Assembly (NCBI RefSeq): GCF_000250635.1
Contig: NC_016940.1
Span: 1,901,001 to 1,965,000, forward strand
Direction: 5' to 3'
From: Saprospira grandis str. Lewin
GTDB taxonomy: Bacteria > Bacteroidota > Bacteroidia > Chitinophagales > Saprospiraceae
DNA: 64,000 bases
A program made the position numbers and the translations under genes. Under the pieces are notes generated by a model. It ran no database searches and had not been told where the DNA came from. It was given only the letters and a program-made list of their open reading frames with translations. This document shows, one piece after another, positions 26,431 through 34,701 of the stretch; the stretch's first letter is position 1; each line of letters opens with the position of its first letter.

Positions 26431-26940
26431 TCACTCCTCTTTTAAATCTTCAAAAGAATCTTGATCAAAAACTCCCTCTACTTTTAAATAGTTTTTTACC
26501 GCTTTCAACTTTTTTAACTCCTCCATCAAATTAGGATCGTCCTGCATTTTGGGCACCAACTTAATTGCTCCTCCTGTAATAAGATAACAATCTGAATCTA
26601 TCCTAATTGCATACAAACGCAAATAACTTTTTTGATGAGGCCTACCTTTTTGTAAGGATAGCTCTCTAAACCCCGTTTCACTGTTATATAGTGGTCGAAA
26701 AAACATATCTAGATTTCGCTCTCCCTCTTCAACCTCTATCATCAGGTCTTCTATCAACTCCTGATCATCTGAAATTTTATTGGCAAGTTGTTTAACTTCT
26801 TTAACAGCACAATTCTTCAAGTATTCCCGAAGATAAACCACATCACTCCAAAGGTCCATTAACCTATCATATTCATTATCTTCAGCTTCTTCATAATGAA
26901 CAGCGTACAAAGCTCCCCCAAATATATGAACTATCTTCAT
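26431..26940 (-). CDS. Toxin-like first gene of a candidate TAC operon
   Basis: I choose the ATG at 26940 (MKIVHIFGGALYAVHYEEAE, 169 residues). The frame is open up to 27051, but that stretch contains the inverted-repeat operator and is probably the promoter region. The C-terminal half (YLRLYAIRIDSDCYLITGG, then a KLVPKMQ segment and a final acidic helix) resembles the RelE/HigB-like toxins that precede an HTH antitoxin in Bacteroidota. The first half is helical and acidic, which is longer than classic HigB. I cannot name catalytic residues. The HTH gene starts 1 base after its stop. Confidence 0.5.
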   Translation of the reverse strand: MKIVHIFGGALYAVHYEEAEDNEYDRLMDLWSDVVYLREYLKNCAVKEVKQLANKISDDQELIEDLMIEVEEGERNLDMFFRPLYNSETGFRELSLQKGRPHQKSYLRLYAIRIDSDCYLITGGAIKLVPKMQDDPNLMEELKKLKAVKNYLKVEGVFDQDSFEDLKEE

Positions 26941-27026
26941 GTTGTCAACTTGTAGGTTTATTTTTAACAGGAAAATGTAAAGATTGTTCCCATTTTCTAA
27001 ATTTGCTGCCCCTCTACTTACTGAGC

Positions 27027-27050
27027 TGATAGTATCAAATGATACTATCA
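27027..27050. promoter_or_regulatory. Perfect 11-bp inverted repeat, likely operator of the TAC-like operon
   Basis: TGATAGTATCA, a 2-base spacer, and TGATACTATCA form a perfect dyad, placed just before the toxin-like gene and directly after the Doc gene. Each half is itself nearly palindromic. This is the expected site for autoregulation by the HTH protein. Confidence 0.72.
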
Positions 27051-27057
27051 AGATGGT

Positions 27058-27516
27058 TTACTCTACGTTTTTCTCTAAAAACATGATGACCTCCTCTTTA
27101 GTTAGGCTAGATCTTGCAATATCCTCTACAAATGCCTGAATAATTTCTCCTCTCTCTTTTAATTCCGTCTTGGGGATTTGCTTTGGTTGACTCTCTGCAG
27201 TTGAGGCTATATTGACGGTTTCAATTTCTGACTTAAATCGTTTGCCATTTAGATACATAAAACCATGCAACACCATTAAGCTTGTCCGCTTATTACCATC
27301 ATTAAATATATGCGAGGAGTTTATATTAAAAATATAAACTCCCGCTTTCTCTAAAAAACTTGGATAATAAGAATCATTTTGTACTATCTCCACTAAGTAA
27401 TCTAATGAGGACTCATTCTTAAGATTAGATGGCTCAACAAAAGGCTGGCCCTCTTTTAATAAGAGCTTTCTATTGAAGTAGATAATGTCAGATTTCTGAA
27501 AATATTTCAGACTCAT
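27058..27516 (-). CDS. doc: Doc-type Fic-domain toxin
   Basis: A 152-residue protein carrying HIFNDGNKRTSLMVLHGFMY near residues 69-88, the Fic/Doc active-site motif (HxFxxGNxR form with DGNKR as in Doc). Doc toxins phosphorylate elongation factor Tu and are controlled by a small antitoxin gene upstream. The C-terminal 45 residues (KTELKERGEIIQAFVEDIAR) are charged helix. The small gene upstream ends 3 bases before it, which fits an antitoxin-toxin pair. The gene is AT-rich and next to a second toxin-antitoxin-like operon. Confidence 0.88.
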   Translation of the reverse strand: MSLKYFQKSDIIYFNRKLLLKEGQPFVEPSNLKNESSLDYLVEIVQNDSYYPSFLEKAGVYIFNINSSHIFNDGNKRTSLMVLHGFMYLNGKRFKSEIETVNIASTAESQPKQIPKTELKERGEIIQAFVEDIARSSLTKEEVIMFLEKNVE

Positions 27517-27519
27517 TTT

Positions 27520-27864
27520 CTAAGCTAAGTTTTTATAGACTTCTTCAAATTCAGCCATACTCATATCAAATACTTCATCCAATACTTTTTCTCGCTCAGA
27601 AGATTGTATAACTTTCTTTGTTAGCCGAGTTTGCTTGATACTTTCAAGTTCATTTTCAAACTCCAAGTCACTTCCACCAGCGCCTATAATAGTAGACAAT
27701 AATGATAAGTATTTATCATTATCTCTTTGCTTTAAGAGTCTTAGCTCTCTTTCTAGCTCTTCTAACTTAATTCCCATATTTGTTACCATTTTTAAGGCCC
27801 TGAGTACTTGATATAAGATATCAAAATTCTTTTCTACTTTTTCACAAACTCCTAAACTTTTCAT
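27520..27864 (-). CDS. Probable antitoxin of the Doc-type toxin
   Basis: A 114-residue, mostly helical, charged protein (IKLEELERELRLLKQRDNDK; ending MSMAEFEEVYKNLA). I recognise no domain. It starts 34 bases after the mnmE stop and ends 3 bases before the Doc gene, the standard place for the antitoxin. Most likely it neutralises Doc with its C-terminal tail. Two internal Met codons (residues 26 and 30) are alternative starts that would give a shorter protein. Confidence 0.6.
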   Translation of the reverse strand: MKSLGVCEKVEKNFDILYQVLRALKMVTNMGIKLEELERELRLLKQRDNDKYLSLLSTIIGAGGSDLEFENELESIKQTRLTKKVIQSSEREKVLDEVFDMSMAEFEEVYKNLA

Positions 27865-27898
27865 CTAGTTCAATACAACTAGCCAATGCTTGTCTTTC

Positions 27899-29266
27899 TT
27901 ACTTCCCAATACAAAACTGCCCAAAAATATTCTCCAACAAATCTTCCACATCTACCTTGCCCGTAATTTCGCCCAAAGCCCGAAGCGCAGCCCGAATATC
28001 CATCGCCAGTAGGTCCCCACTGAGGCCCTCTTCTAAGCCCAGCAAGGCCGCATCTATGGCCTGATAACCTTCTTCCAATGCCTGATAATGCCGTAGGTTG
28101 TTTACCGTGGTCCCTTGCTGATGAATTTGCCCCTCAACAACTAAATTGCGTAAGGCCGAACGCAGCTCGCCCAAGCCTTCTTTTTGCTTGGCCGAAAGCC
28201 GAAAATGATCGGCAGCTAAGGTTTGCCCCTCTTCCAATTGATCGCATTTGTTGGCCAATACCAAGACGGCCAAGCCCTCTCTGCGCAAACGAGCAAGGTC
28301 CGCCTCGCATTCTTCCTGACTCAATTGGCTGGCATCATAGACATAGAGCAAGACCGTAGATTGCGCAATTTTTTCATAGGTTTTTTCTACCCCAATGGCC
28401 TCAATTTGATCGCTGGCCTCCCGAATCCCCGCCGTATCAATTAGGCGAAACTGAATCCCGTCTATATTGAGCAGTTCTTCGATGCTGTCGCGAGTGGTGC
28501 CCGCTATATCCGACACAATGGCCCGCTCTTCATTCAATAAAGCATTGAGCAAGGTCGATTTTCCCGCATTGGGACGGCCCGCCAAAACGGTGCTTACCCC
28601 CTCTTTCAATACATTGCCCAACTGAAAGGAGTCCATCAATTGCTTGATCATGGCCCGAATTTTCAAAAGGAGCTCCTCTAGCTCTTTTCTTTGCGCAAAT
28701 TCCACATCTTCTTCGCCAAAATCAAGCTCCAACTCTAGCAGGGAGGCAAATTGCAAAAGCTCTTTTCGCAAGCCCTCAATTTGCTGAGAAAAACCGCCCC
28801 GCATTTGCTGCAAAGCCATCTGATGCGCCGCTTCCGAATCTGCCGCAATGAGGTCGGCCACGGCTTCTGCCTGGGCCAAATCCAATTGCCCATTGAGGAA
28901 AGCCCGCAAGGTAAATTCCCCCTCTTTGGCCAAACGCGCGCCCGAACGCAAACACAAACTGAGCAATCGCTGCTGAATATATGGCGAACCATGACAAGAA
29001 AACTCAATGACGTCTTCTCGAGTGTAAGAAGTTGGCCCCTTAAAAACCGAACAAAGTACCTGATCGACCCGCTGCCCCGCTTCATCATAAATGTAGCCCA
29101 AATGCAGGCTGTGGCTCTCTTGCTGGCTCAAATCCTTGGCCCGAAACATCCCGTTGGCTATGCTTATGGCCGATTTGCCCGATAAGCGAATGACGGCAAT
29201 GGCTCCAGCTCCGGCAGGGCTGGCCACGGCCACAATGGTGTCTTGTAAATCTAGGTAGTTGTACAT
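27899..29266 (-). CDS. mnmE: tRNA modification GTPase MnmE
   Basis: A 455-residue GTPase that, with MnmG, makes 5-carboxymethylaminomethyluridine at the wobble position of several tRNAs. The N-terminal folate-binding domain (DTIVAVASPAGAGAIAVIRL), the P-loop GRPNAGKSTLLNALL, the switch regions (VSDIAGTTRD, DTAGIRE), the NKCD specificity motif and the C-terminal FCIGK with its essential Cys are all visible. Length is normal. A promoter-like TATTTTTG lies upstream at 29292-29299. Confidence 0.97.
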   Translation of the reverse strand: MYNYLDLQDTIVAVASPAGAGAIAVIRLSGKSAISIANGMFRAKDLSQQESHSLHLGYIYDEAGQRVDQVLCSVFKGPTSYTREDVIEFSCHGSPYIQQRLLSLCLRSGARLAKEGEFTLRAFLNGQLDLAQAEAVADLIAADSEAAHQMALQQMRGGFSQQIEGLRKELLQFASLLELELDFGEEDVEFAQRKELEELLLKIRAMIKQLMDSFQLGNVLKEGVSTVLAGRPNAGKSTLLNALLNEERAIVSDIAGTTRDSIEELLNIDGIQFRLIDTAGIREASDQIEAIGVEKTYEKIAQSTVLLYVYDASQLSQEECEADLARLRREGLAVLVLANKCDQLEEGQTLAADHFRLSAKQKEGLGELRSALRNLVVEGQIHQQGTTVNNLRHYQALEEGYQAIDAALLGLEEGLSGDLLAMDIRAALRALGEITGKVDVEDLLENIFGQFCIGK

Positions 29267-29291
29267 TTTAGCGCCTTTTTTTATGCAAACT

Positions 29292-29299
29292 CAAAAATA
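29292..29299 (-). promoter_or_regulatory. Possible -7 box for mnmE
   Basis: On the minus strand TATTTTTG fits TAnnTTTG, 25 bases before the mnmE ATG. No matching -33 box is seen. Confidence 0.35.
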
Positions 29300-29348
29300 C
29301 AGGCCTTTGGAGAAAAAGACTATTCTTTTCCCTTTTTTTTGATGTTTT

Positions 29349-29980
29349 GGGGCCTCCGCTGCGCTCCGCTTGCGGCGCTACGTTTCGGGGCTCGCAGGTC
29401 TGCTCGGCCCTGCGGCGCAAAGCGCCTGGGTCTGGCCTGACGGCCACCCCTGCACATCGCTAGGCCATTTGCGCTAGCCCTGCGGGCTGGAGCGAATGAA
29501 AAAAAGGGCCCGCCCAGACTTGAGGGCCTCCGCTGCGCTCCGCTTGCGGCGGTTACTCCCTTCGGTCGTCGAACTGCGCCCTAAAGGGCTTGTTGTCGTT
29601 TCGGGGCTCGCTGTTCGCTCGGCCCTGCGGCGCAAAGCGCCTGGGTCTGGCCTGACGGCCACCCCTGCACATCGCTAGGCCGATTTGCGCTAGCCCTGCG
29701 GGCTGGAGCGAATGAAAAAAGGGCCCGCCCAGACTTGAGGGCCTCCGCTGCGCTCCGCTTGCGGCGGTTACTCCCTTCGGTCGTCGAACTGCGCCCTAAA
29801 GGGCTTGTTGTCGTTTCGGGGCTCGCTGTTCGCTCGGCCCTGCGGCGCAAAGCGCCTGGGTCTGGCCTGACGGCCACCCCTGCACATCGCTAGGCCGATT
29901 TGCGCTAGCCCTGCGGGCTGGAACGAATGAAAAAAGGGCCCGCCCAGACCTGAGGGCCTCCGCAAGGAGGTCCGAAAAGG
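29349..29980 (+). repeat. Dispersed structured repeat, type A, tandem array (i): two 215-bp units plus partial copies
   Basis: Units at 29521-29735 and 29736-29950 are nearly identical (period 215). A shorter version without the TACTCCCTTCGGTCGTCGAAC module precedes them (29349-29520), and a partial unit follows (from 29951). Each unit has CTCGGCCCTG, the GGCGCAAAGCGCC hairpin, TCTGGCCTGACGGCCAC and CACATCGCTAGGCC. Confidence 0.93.
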
Positions 29981-30036
29981 GGTGGGCGGGCGGGTAAATA
30001 TAAGCAGATGAGGAGCGCAGCGACGAATGCCATTTT

Positions 30037-30183
30037 TGCGGTGGACAGGCGGCGAAGCCGCCGCAGGCTGAGCTGCCAGAGCAGGGCCGCCAAAGGCGGC
30101 AGACCAAAGCCCTCAGGGCTGCAGGGCCGAGCAGACCTGCGAGCTGCGGAGGGAGCGACCCGCCCGAAGGGCGGGGCAGCCCC
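30037..30183 (-). repeat. Dispersed structured repeat, type B copy (j), minus orientation
   Basis: On the minus strand: GGGGCTGCCCCGCC, CTCGGCCCTGCAG, an AGCCCTGAGGGCT hairpin, GGTCTGCCGCC/GGCGGC, CTCAGCC and the CCTGTCCACCGCAA tail module also seen at 46289 and 55330. With array (i) it fills the 900-base gap between mnmE and the next gene. Confidence 0.82.
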
Positions 30184-30189
30184 AAATCA

Positions 30190-31947
30190 TCAGTCTAAAA
30201 CATAACGCCAAACCTCTGGCTGACTCAACTTTATGGCCTTCTTTCCATCAGCATTCCAAAACTTAATTTCTAGGCTATCGGCCCCCTGAACGGGCAAATC
30301 CATATACAAGCGCTTTTCTTCTCCCTCTTGTATGTGGCGCTGCAGACGAAACATCTGCTCATCAATAAGCTGCCCCTCTTTTTTGAGGCTAACGGTAAAC
30401 TGCGTCATCCACCAAAACTCCCATTCTTTTGGCCCTATAATTTGGGCTAAAATGCTCACTCTAAGGCCCTCTTTTTCGGGCATTTTGGGCAAAGCCAAGG
30501 AAATAATTGGCGCAAACTGCTGGTTTTGGTCCAGCTGCGCCTGCCAGCTGGTATCGGAATAAACCAGACTAGCCTCCTTGAGCTCCCCCTTCTTTAATTG
30601 GCGAACCCCATCCAATAATTTCAGGCGCTCAGGATCCTTATCGTAGCGGAAAAGCGTGGCCCAATAATAGGCCTTTGTCATCTCGCCCGGACGCAGCAAA
30701 CCGCCCTTATGCGCCTGATGCGTAAACCAAAGATTGGCATAAAACGAAAGCAGGGCAAACCCAAAAATGGGCAGTTTCAGCCAAATTTTTTGTTGGCTGA
30801 GCCAGTGAATCAATGCCGCCAAAGGCAGGGCTAAAACGGGATAAGCCTGCACCATGGCCCTTTGGCCCAAAGAGCCGCCATACCACCAAATATCCCAAGC
30901 AAAAGTGATATAAATAAAGAGCAAACTGAAGACAAAAACCGTCGAGAACAAGCTTCTTTGCTGCTTGAAAAAAGGCCCAAACCCCAAAAGCGGCAACAGC
31001 ATAAAAGGAGAATAGGTCAGCCAGCCACTTTTATAGCTCAAAAAGCCAGCATGCAAATGAGGGCTCAACCAACTAAAGCCCTGATCTTGATAAGAATAAA
31101 CGATCCATTCTCCTGTTGCATATTTCCAGTACATCAGCTGAAAGCTACCAATAAAAGCCGTAATCAAAACCGCCAAAAGCAACTTCCCAAAATGTTGGGC
31201 CACAAACTGCAGGCGTTGTTTCAAGTCCGTCCAGACCCAAGCTTGCAGGCCCCAAGCTAGGGGAATAATACAGGCAATAATTTCGGTAGGGCGAATCAGG
31301 GCGGCCCAGCCCACCAAAGCCCCAATAGCCGCTCCTTTTAGGTAGCTAGGCTGTTGATAAAAGCGGACCGTAACATAAAGCAGCAGGCTATAGAGCGTAA
31401 AAAGGGTATTATGCGTCATGGCCCCATCTATAGCGGAATAATTGAGGTAATTACTGCCTAAAACCAACCCTAAAATGGTCCAGTCAGCTATTTTAGGTCG
31501 ATAGAAAAAGAGCAAAAACTTGCGCAAATAATAAAGGCCCAAAAGCGCCCAAAACAAGCTCCCTAAAGAAATGGCCAATTGATAGGGAAAAGAAAACCCA
31601 TCGGCGGGATAGGCCGTGCTTTTGGCATATAAATGAGCAAGGCCAAAAGCAGGTAAAAAAGAAATCGCTTGGCCCATAGAATACTTCATCACATAATTGC
31701 CAGAAGCCTCATGCACAAAAGCCTGTTGAAAATTGGGGGTGGGGCCATAGTTTTGAAGAATACTATCCTTAAAGTTACAGCCCTTAATATCTTGATAAAT
31801 CAGGCTAGCGGGCAAATACATATAATAGCCAGAAACATCCCAGGAGATGGTCGCTTCCGTTCCGCCTTTGCTCCATTTTGGGTAGTACAAAAAGTGCGTA
31901 AGCAATATAACTAAGACGGCAAGATAAAAAGTTGGACTGAGCTTCAT
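30190..31947 (-). CDS. Multi-pass membrane protein, glycosyltransferase-like (GT39/83 type)
   Basis: A 585-residue protein with about ten to twelve predicted membrane helices over residues 5-420 and a soluble C-terminal domain of about 160 residues. The first loop after helix 1 (ATISWDVSGYYMYLPASLIY) has the Asp and aromatic pattern of lipid-linked sugar glycosyltransferases (dolichyl-phosphate mannosyltransferase type). The acceptor is unknown. It may glycosylate a cell-surface polymer or protein. It starts from its own region and has no close operon partner. The family call is from topology and the first-loop pattern only. Confidence 0.68.
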   Translation of the reverse strand: MKLSPTFYLAVLVILLTHFLYYPKWSKGGTEATISWDVSGYYMYLPASLIYQDIKGCNFKDSILQNYGPTPNFQQAFVHEASGNYVMKYSMGQAISFLPAFGLAHLYAKSTAYPADGFSFPYQLAISLGSLFWALLGLYYLRKFLLFFYRPKIADWTILGLVLGSNYLNYSAIDGAMTHNTLFTLYSLLLYVTVRFYQQPSYLKGAAIGALVGWAALIRPTEIIACIIPLAWGLQAWVWTDLKQRLQFVAQHFGKLLLAVLITAFIGSFQLMYWKYATGEWIVYSYQDQGFSWLSPHLHAGFLSYKSGWLTYSPFMLLPLLGFGPFFKQQRSLFSTVFVFSLLFIYITFAWDIWWYGGSLGQRAMVQAYPVLALPLAALIHWLSQQKIWLKLPIFGFALLSFYANLWFTHQAHKGGLLRPGEMTKAYYWATLFRYDKDPERLKLLDGVRQLKKGELKEASLVYSDTSWQAQLDQNQQFAPIISLALPKMPEKEGLRVSILAQIIGPKEWEFWWMTQFTVSLKKEGQLIDEQMFRLQRHIQEGEEKRLYMDLPVQGADSLEIKFWNADGKKAIKLSQPEVWRYVLD

Positions 31948-32035
31948 ATTAGGGGAACAATGAAGTGAAAAAATAGCCTAGGCGGCTTTGGGCCTAAACA
32001 AATGCCTGCAAGAACGCCAATTTATCTATTCTCTC

Positions 32036-32072
32036 AAAAAAAAAGACCTCTAAGCCTAGGGCTTAGAGGTCT
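32036..32072 (-). terminator. Terminator after the PorV-like gene
   Basis: AGACCTCTAAGCC pairs perfectly with GGCTTAGAGGTCT around a short loop; on the minus strand a run of Ts follows. Confidence 0.92.
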
Positions 32073-32092
32073 AATCATTTAGCGGGCAGCAA

Positions 32093-33169
32093 TTAGAGCT
32101 TCAACTTCAAAGTCAAAGAGTGCGTCCCTTTAAATACCTGAGTATACTCATAGGCATAATCGAAGGCAATTTTCTTAGCAGAGCCCTTACGGAGAGGGAT
32201 TTCGGCAGTAACACCTGCGGTCAATCCACCAGAAGCTGTGCTAGAAGTTTCTGAGCTATACATATCGCTTTCATAGCGGAAAGCGGTACGTGCCATAAAC
32301 ATCTCTTTAAAGGCATATTCAAAGCCTACACCATATTGGTCGCGAGAGAAAGAGTTGGCGGTAAAATTACCCACTGCCGTTAGGCGGTTAATCTTGCTAC
32401 CGAGGTAAAAGTCATAAGACATACCAATATGCAGCAAAGAGGGCAATTCGTAGCCAGCGCCTCGGCTATTTACGGTAAGTGCCGTTGTATTATTGGGGGC
32501 CACACCAACAAAGGCTAGACCATCGCCAGAATAAGACATTTTGGTTCCGAAATTACGGAGAGCCACACCAAATTTGATTTGGCGATCGACACCAGTAACA
32601 TATTGTACACCAGCGTCAAAACCTACACCAGTAGCAGAAGCATTGGCAATAGATTCTGAAACCACGCGAACACCAAAGCCTACAGAAACCTTCTCGTTTC
32701 CGTCTTCATCTTTAAATACATAGCCATAAGAGAGGCCAATATTAAAGAAAGAAGGGCTAAAAGTGGTAATTCCGCCAGGTTGGTCAACAGTAGTCAAAGG
32801 AATATCTCCAAAACCAACAGACATTAGTTCTACACCAAAGGCGCCATTATCGCCAATTTTCTGGACCAATCCAGCGGCATTAAGGCTAATGCCCGTACCG
32901 GCCATATATTGTGTATGTCCTAATGCCACCTCTGTTTTTCCAGAGATGCGGCAAATTCCTGCAGGATTAAAGCGAAGCGCCTCTACCCCAGTTACGCGAG
33001 CAGCCACCAAGCCATTGAGGCCAGCAGAGCGAGCCCAAGGGTTCATGATCAACTCATAGGCACCGGCTTCCCCTTGTCGGTCCGGATTTCCTGCTTTTGC
33101 TGTGGGCGAAGCAGCTAGAAAGCTGAGGCAAAAAAGGCCCACAAACAACAAAGAAGTATATTTAGTCAT
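32093..33169 (-). CDS. PorV/PorQ-family outer-membrane protein (type IX secretion related)
   Basis: I choose the ATG at 33169 (MTKYTSLLFVGLFCLSFLAA, 358 residues), because the signal peptide starts there; the frame is open 17 codons further. The mature start (AYELIMNPWARSAGLNGLVA) and EALRFNPAGICRISGKTEVA match the PorV/PorQ family of FadL-like beta barrels. PorV is a shuttle or plug component of the type IX secretion system, but paralogues sit beside individual secreted proteins, as here. It lies 66 bases after a large secreted-protein gene and follows a TonB receptor, so the set is probably one transcription unit. Confidence 0.85.
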   Translation of the reverse strand: MTKYTSLLFVGLFCLSFLAASPTAKAGNPDRQGEAGAYELIMNPWARSAGLNGLVAARVTGVEALRFNPAGICRISGKTEVALGHTQYMAGTGISLNAAGLVQKIGDNGAFGVELMSVGFGDIPLTTVDQPGGITTFSPSFFNIGLSYGYVFKDEDGNEKVSVGFGVRVVSESIANASATGVGFDAGVQYVTGVDRQIKFGVALRNFGTKMSYSGDGLAFVGVAPNNTTALTVNSRGAGYELPSLLHIGMSYDFYLGSKINRLTAVGNFTANSFSRDQYGVGFEYAFKEMFMARTAFRYESDMYSSETSSTASGGLTAGVTAEIPLRKGSAKKIAFDYAYEYTQVFKGTHSLTLKLKL

Positions 33170-33190
33170 GCTATGAAATCGTTTAAAAGG

Positions 33191-33223
33191 GTTTTGCCCC
33201 CTCCAAGACAGAGGGAGCAAAAC
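33191..33223 (-). promoter_or_regulatory. Intercistronic hairpin before the PorV-like gene
   Basis: GTTTTGCTCCCTC and GAGGGGGCAAAAC (minus strand) pair with one mismatch around a 7-base loop. Few Ts follow, so this could adjust expression between the two genes or stabilise mRNA rather than end transcription. Confidence 0.55.
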
Positions 33224-33235
33224 GAAAATAAATCA

Positions 33236-34609
33236 CTAGAGTTTTTGAGCATCAAGTGCACGGTTGATGACAAAGCTTTTCACCACTTTTTCACCAACAC
33301 CCTCTACAACAACATGGATGAGGTATACCCCACTACCTACAGGAACACCAGCTTGGTTCTTGAGGTCCCAGTTGAGAGAAGTACTTACCTGAGTTTCAAT
33401 ATCACCGCTACCAAAAGCACCTAGACGAGCGATACCACTACGTACCTCTGCATTGTAATCCTGAGCAACATCATAATGACGAACCAGGCGGCCTTCAATA
33501 GAATAGATATTCACTTCGCAGCTAGCGGGCAAGTTCGTAATTTTCACTACATTTTGCGTTTCTGTCTGCTCATATTCAGAGTAAGCATAATAAGGGTTAG
33601 GAACTACCCCAATAAGATCTAGAGCACTTTCGGCCGTGGCTTTATCTTCCTTGGTAGGAGCAAGGCCAGTAAGGTCGAACTCATAGAGCGGATAACCTTG
33701 GTTATCGTTAGTCGCTGCATAGATTTCGTAAGGAGTAGAAACACGCAACTTGAAGGTCACTTTAGAAGGAGGCACATGTCCACCTACTTCAGGAACTCCA
33801 GCATTGTTAAGCATGCTTGTACCAGGAGCCATATACATGAATGTTCCCCAAACCAATTGGTCTTTCAAAGAAATGTAAGGAGGAGTGAAGATAGCCCCCA
33901 AGGTTGTGGTTAGGGCCGTCACTACAGAAGCACATTCATCGTAGGCAGTGTTAGTTACATAAATAACGTGCTGTCCACCATTCACTGTTGACATAAAGGT
34001 GTTGGCATTACCAAATACGGGGAATCCGTTGGTAGGCGTCACCTGTTGCAAATCGGTGGGGTTAAAGAGCATGTCATTACCTGTCGCAGCGCCAGGGTAA
34101 GTATTGGCATCAAAGAAAGAACCATCATAAAGAGAGTTTTCTCCGAAGTATACATTGAGGCGCTCACCAGTTTCAACATCATAAGCAAAACCGGGGAACC
34201 AAGACATACCGGTACCGGCTTCTACTTGGCCATCGATATCACGGCTAGGCTCATTGCGTTTCCATTGTAGTTGACCATAACCACCAGGAATGCTAAGTCC
34301 GAGTGATTGTGTATGGTACATACTAGCAGATTCTACAACCACACAGCGGCTCCACTGGCTCTTTTCAGGAGTGAGGACCACATTGACGTTGCGTACATTG
34401 CCGAGCACTTGGCTAGTGTTACCAGCTCTCCATGCTTGGCAGAAGCTCAAGGCATTTGAAGAAAGCACGATTTCTGAAGTAGAGAAATAGTATTCATCGG
34501 TACGGAATACACAGTCAGCTAGGCGAACAGGGTGCCAGCCACCGGCCATACCAGAGTAATCTTGATTAGGATCTAGTGCCTGATCATCTTGAGCGTTTCC
34601 AGTTTTCAA
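33236..34609 (-). CDS. Large secreted protein, C-terminal part after a frameshift
   Basis: The first possible start in this frame is TTG at 34609, but the frame is open further upstream to 34748, just past a TGA, and continues the protein that begins at 37215. The visible C-terminal 457 residues end in a domain with CEVNIYSIEGRLVRHYD and VPVGSGVYLIHVVVEG, resembling type IX secretion C-terminal sorting domains; the final Arg-rich end is FVINRALDAQKL. It therefore probably belongs to one protein of about 1326 residues with the upstream part. I do not recognise the passenger domain. See the finding on the frameshift. Confidence 0.75.
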   Translation of the reverse strand: MKTGNAQDDQALDPNQDYSGMAGGWHPVRLADCVFRTDEYYFSTSEIVLSSNALSFCQAWRAGNTSQVLGNVRNVNVVLTPEKSQWSRCVVVESASMYHTQSLGLSIPGGYGQLQWKRNEPSRDIDGQVEAGTGMSWFPGFAYDVETGERLNVYFGENSLYDGSFFDANTYPGAATGNDMLFNPTDLQQVTPTNGFPVFGNANTFMSTVNGGQHVIYVTNTAYDECASVVTALTTTLGAIFTPPYISLKDQLVWGTFMYMAPGTSMLNNAGVPEVGGHVPPSKVTFKLRVSTPYEIYAATNDNQGYPLYEFDLTGLAPTKEDKATAESALDLIGVVPNPYYAYSEYEQTETQNVVKITNLPASCEVNIYSIEGRLVRHYDVAQDYNAEVRSGIARLGAFGSGDIETQVSTSLNWDLKNQAGVPVGSGVYLIHVVVEGVGEKVVKSFVINRALDAQKL

Positions 34610-34701
34610 GATATCGTTGATGCCATTGCCATCTTCAACACCTTGGAACCAACCTGCATTAGTTTCATCTTCATAAACGGCAGCAGAACCTACAAATCCG
34701 C

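Noticed and set aside
26941-27051. Longer N-terminus for the toxin-like gene
   Set aside because: The added residues would be encoded by the operator dyad and an AT-rich promoter-like stretch; the ATG at 26940 gives a better start.
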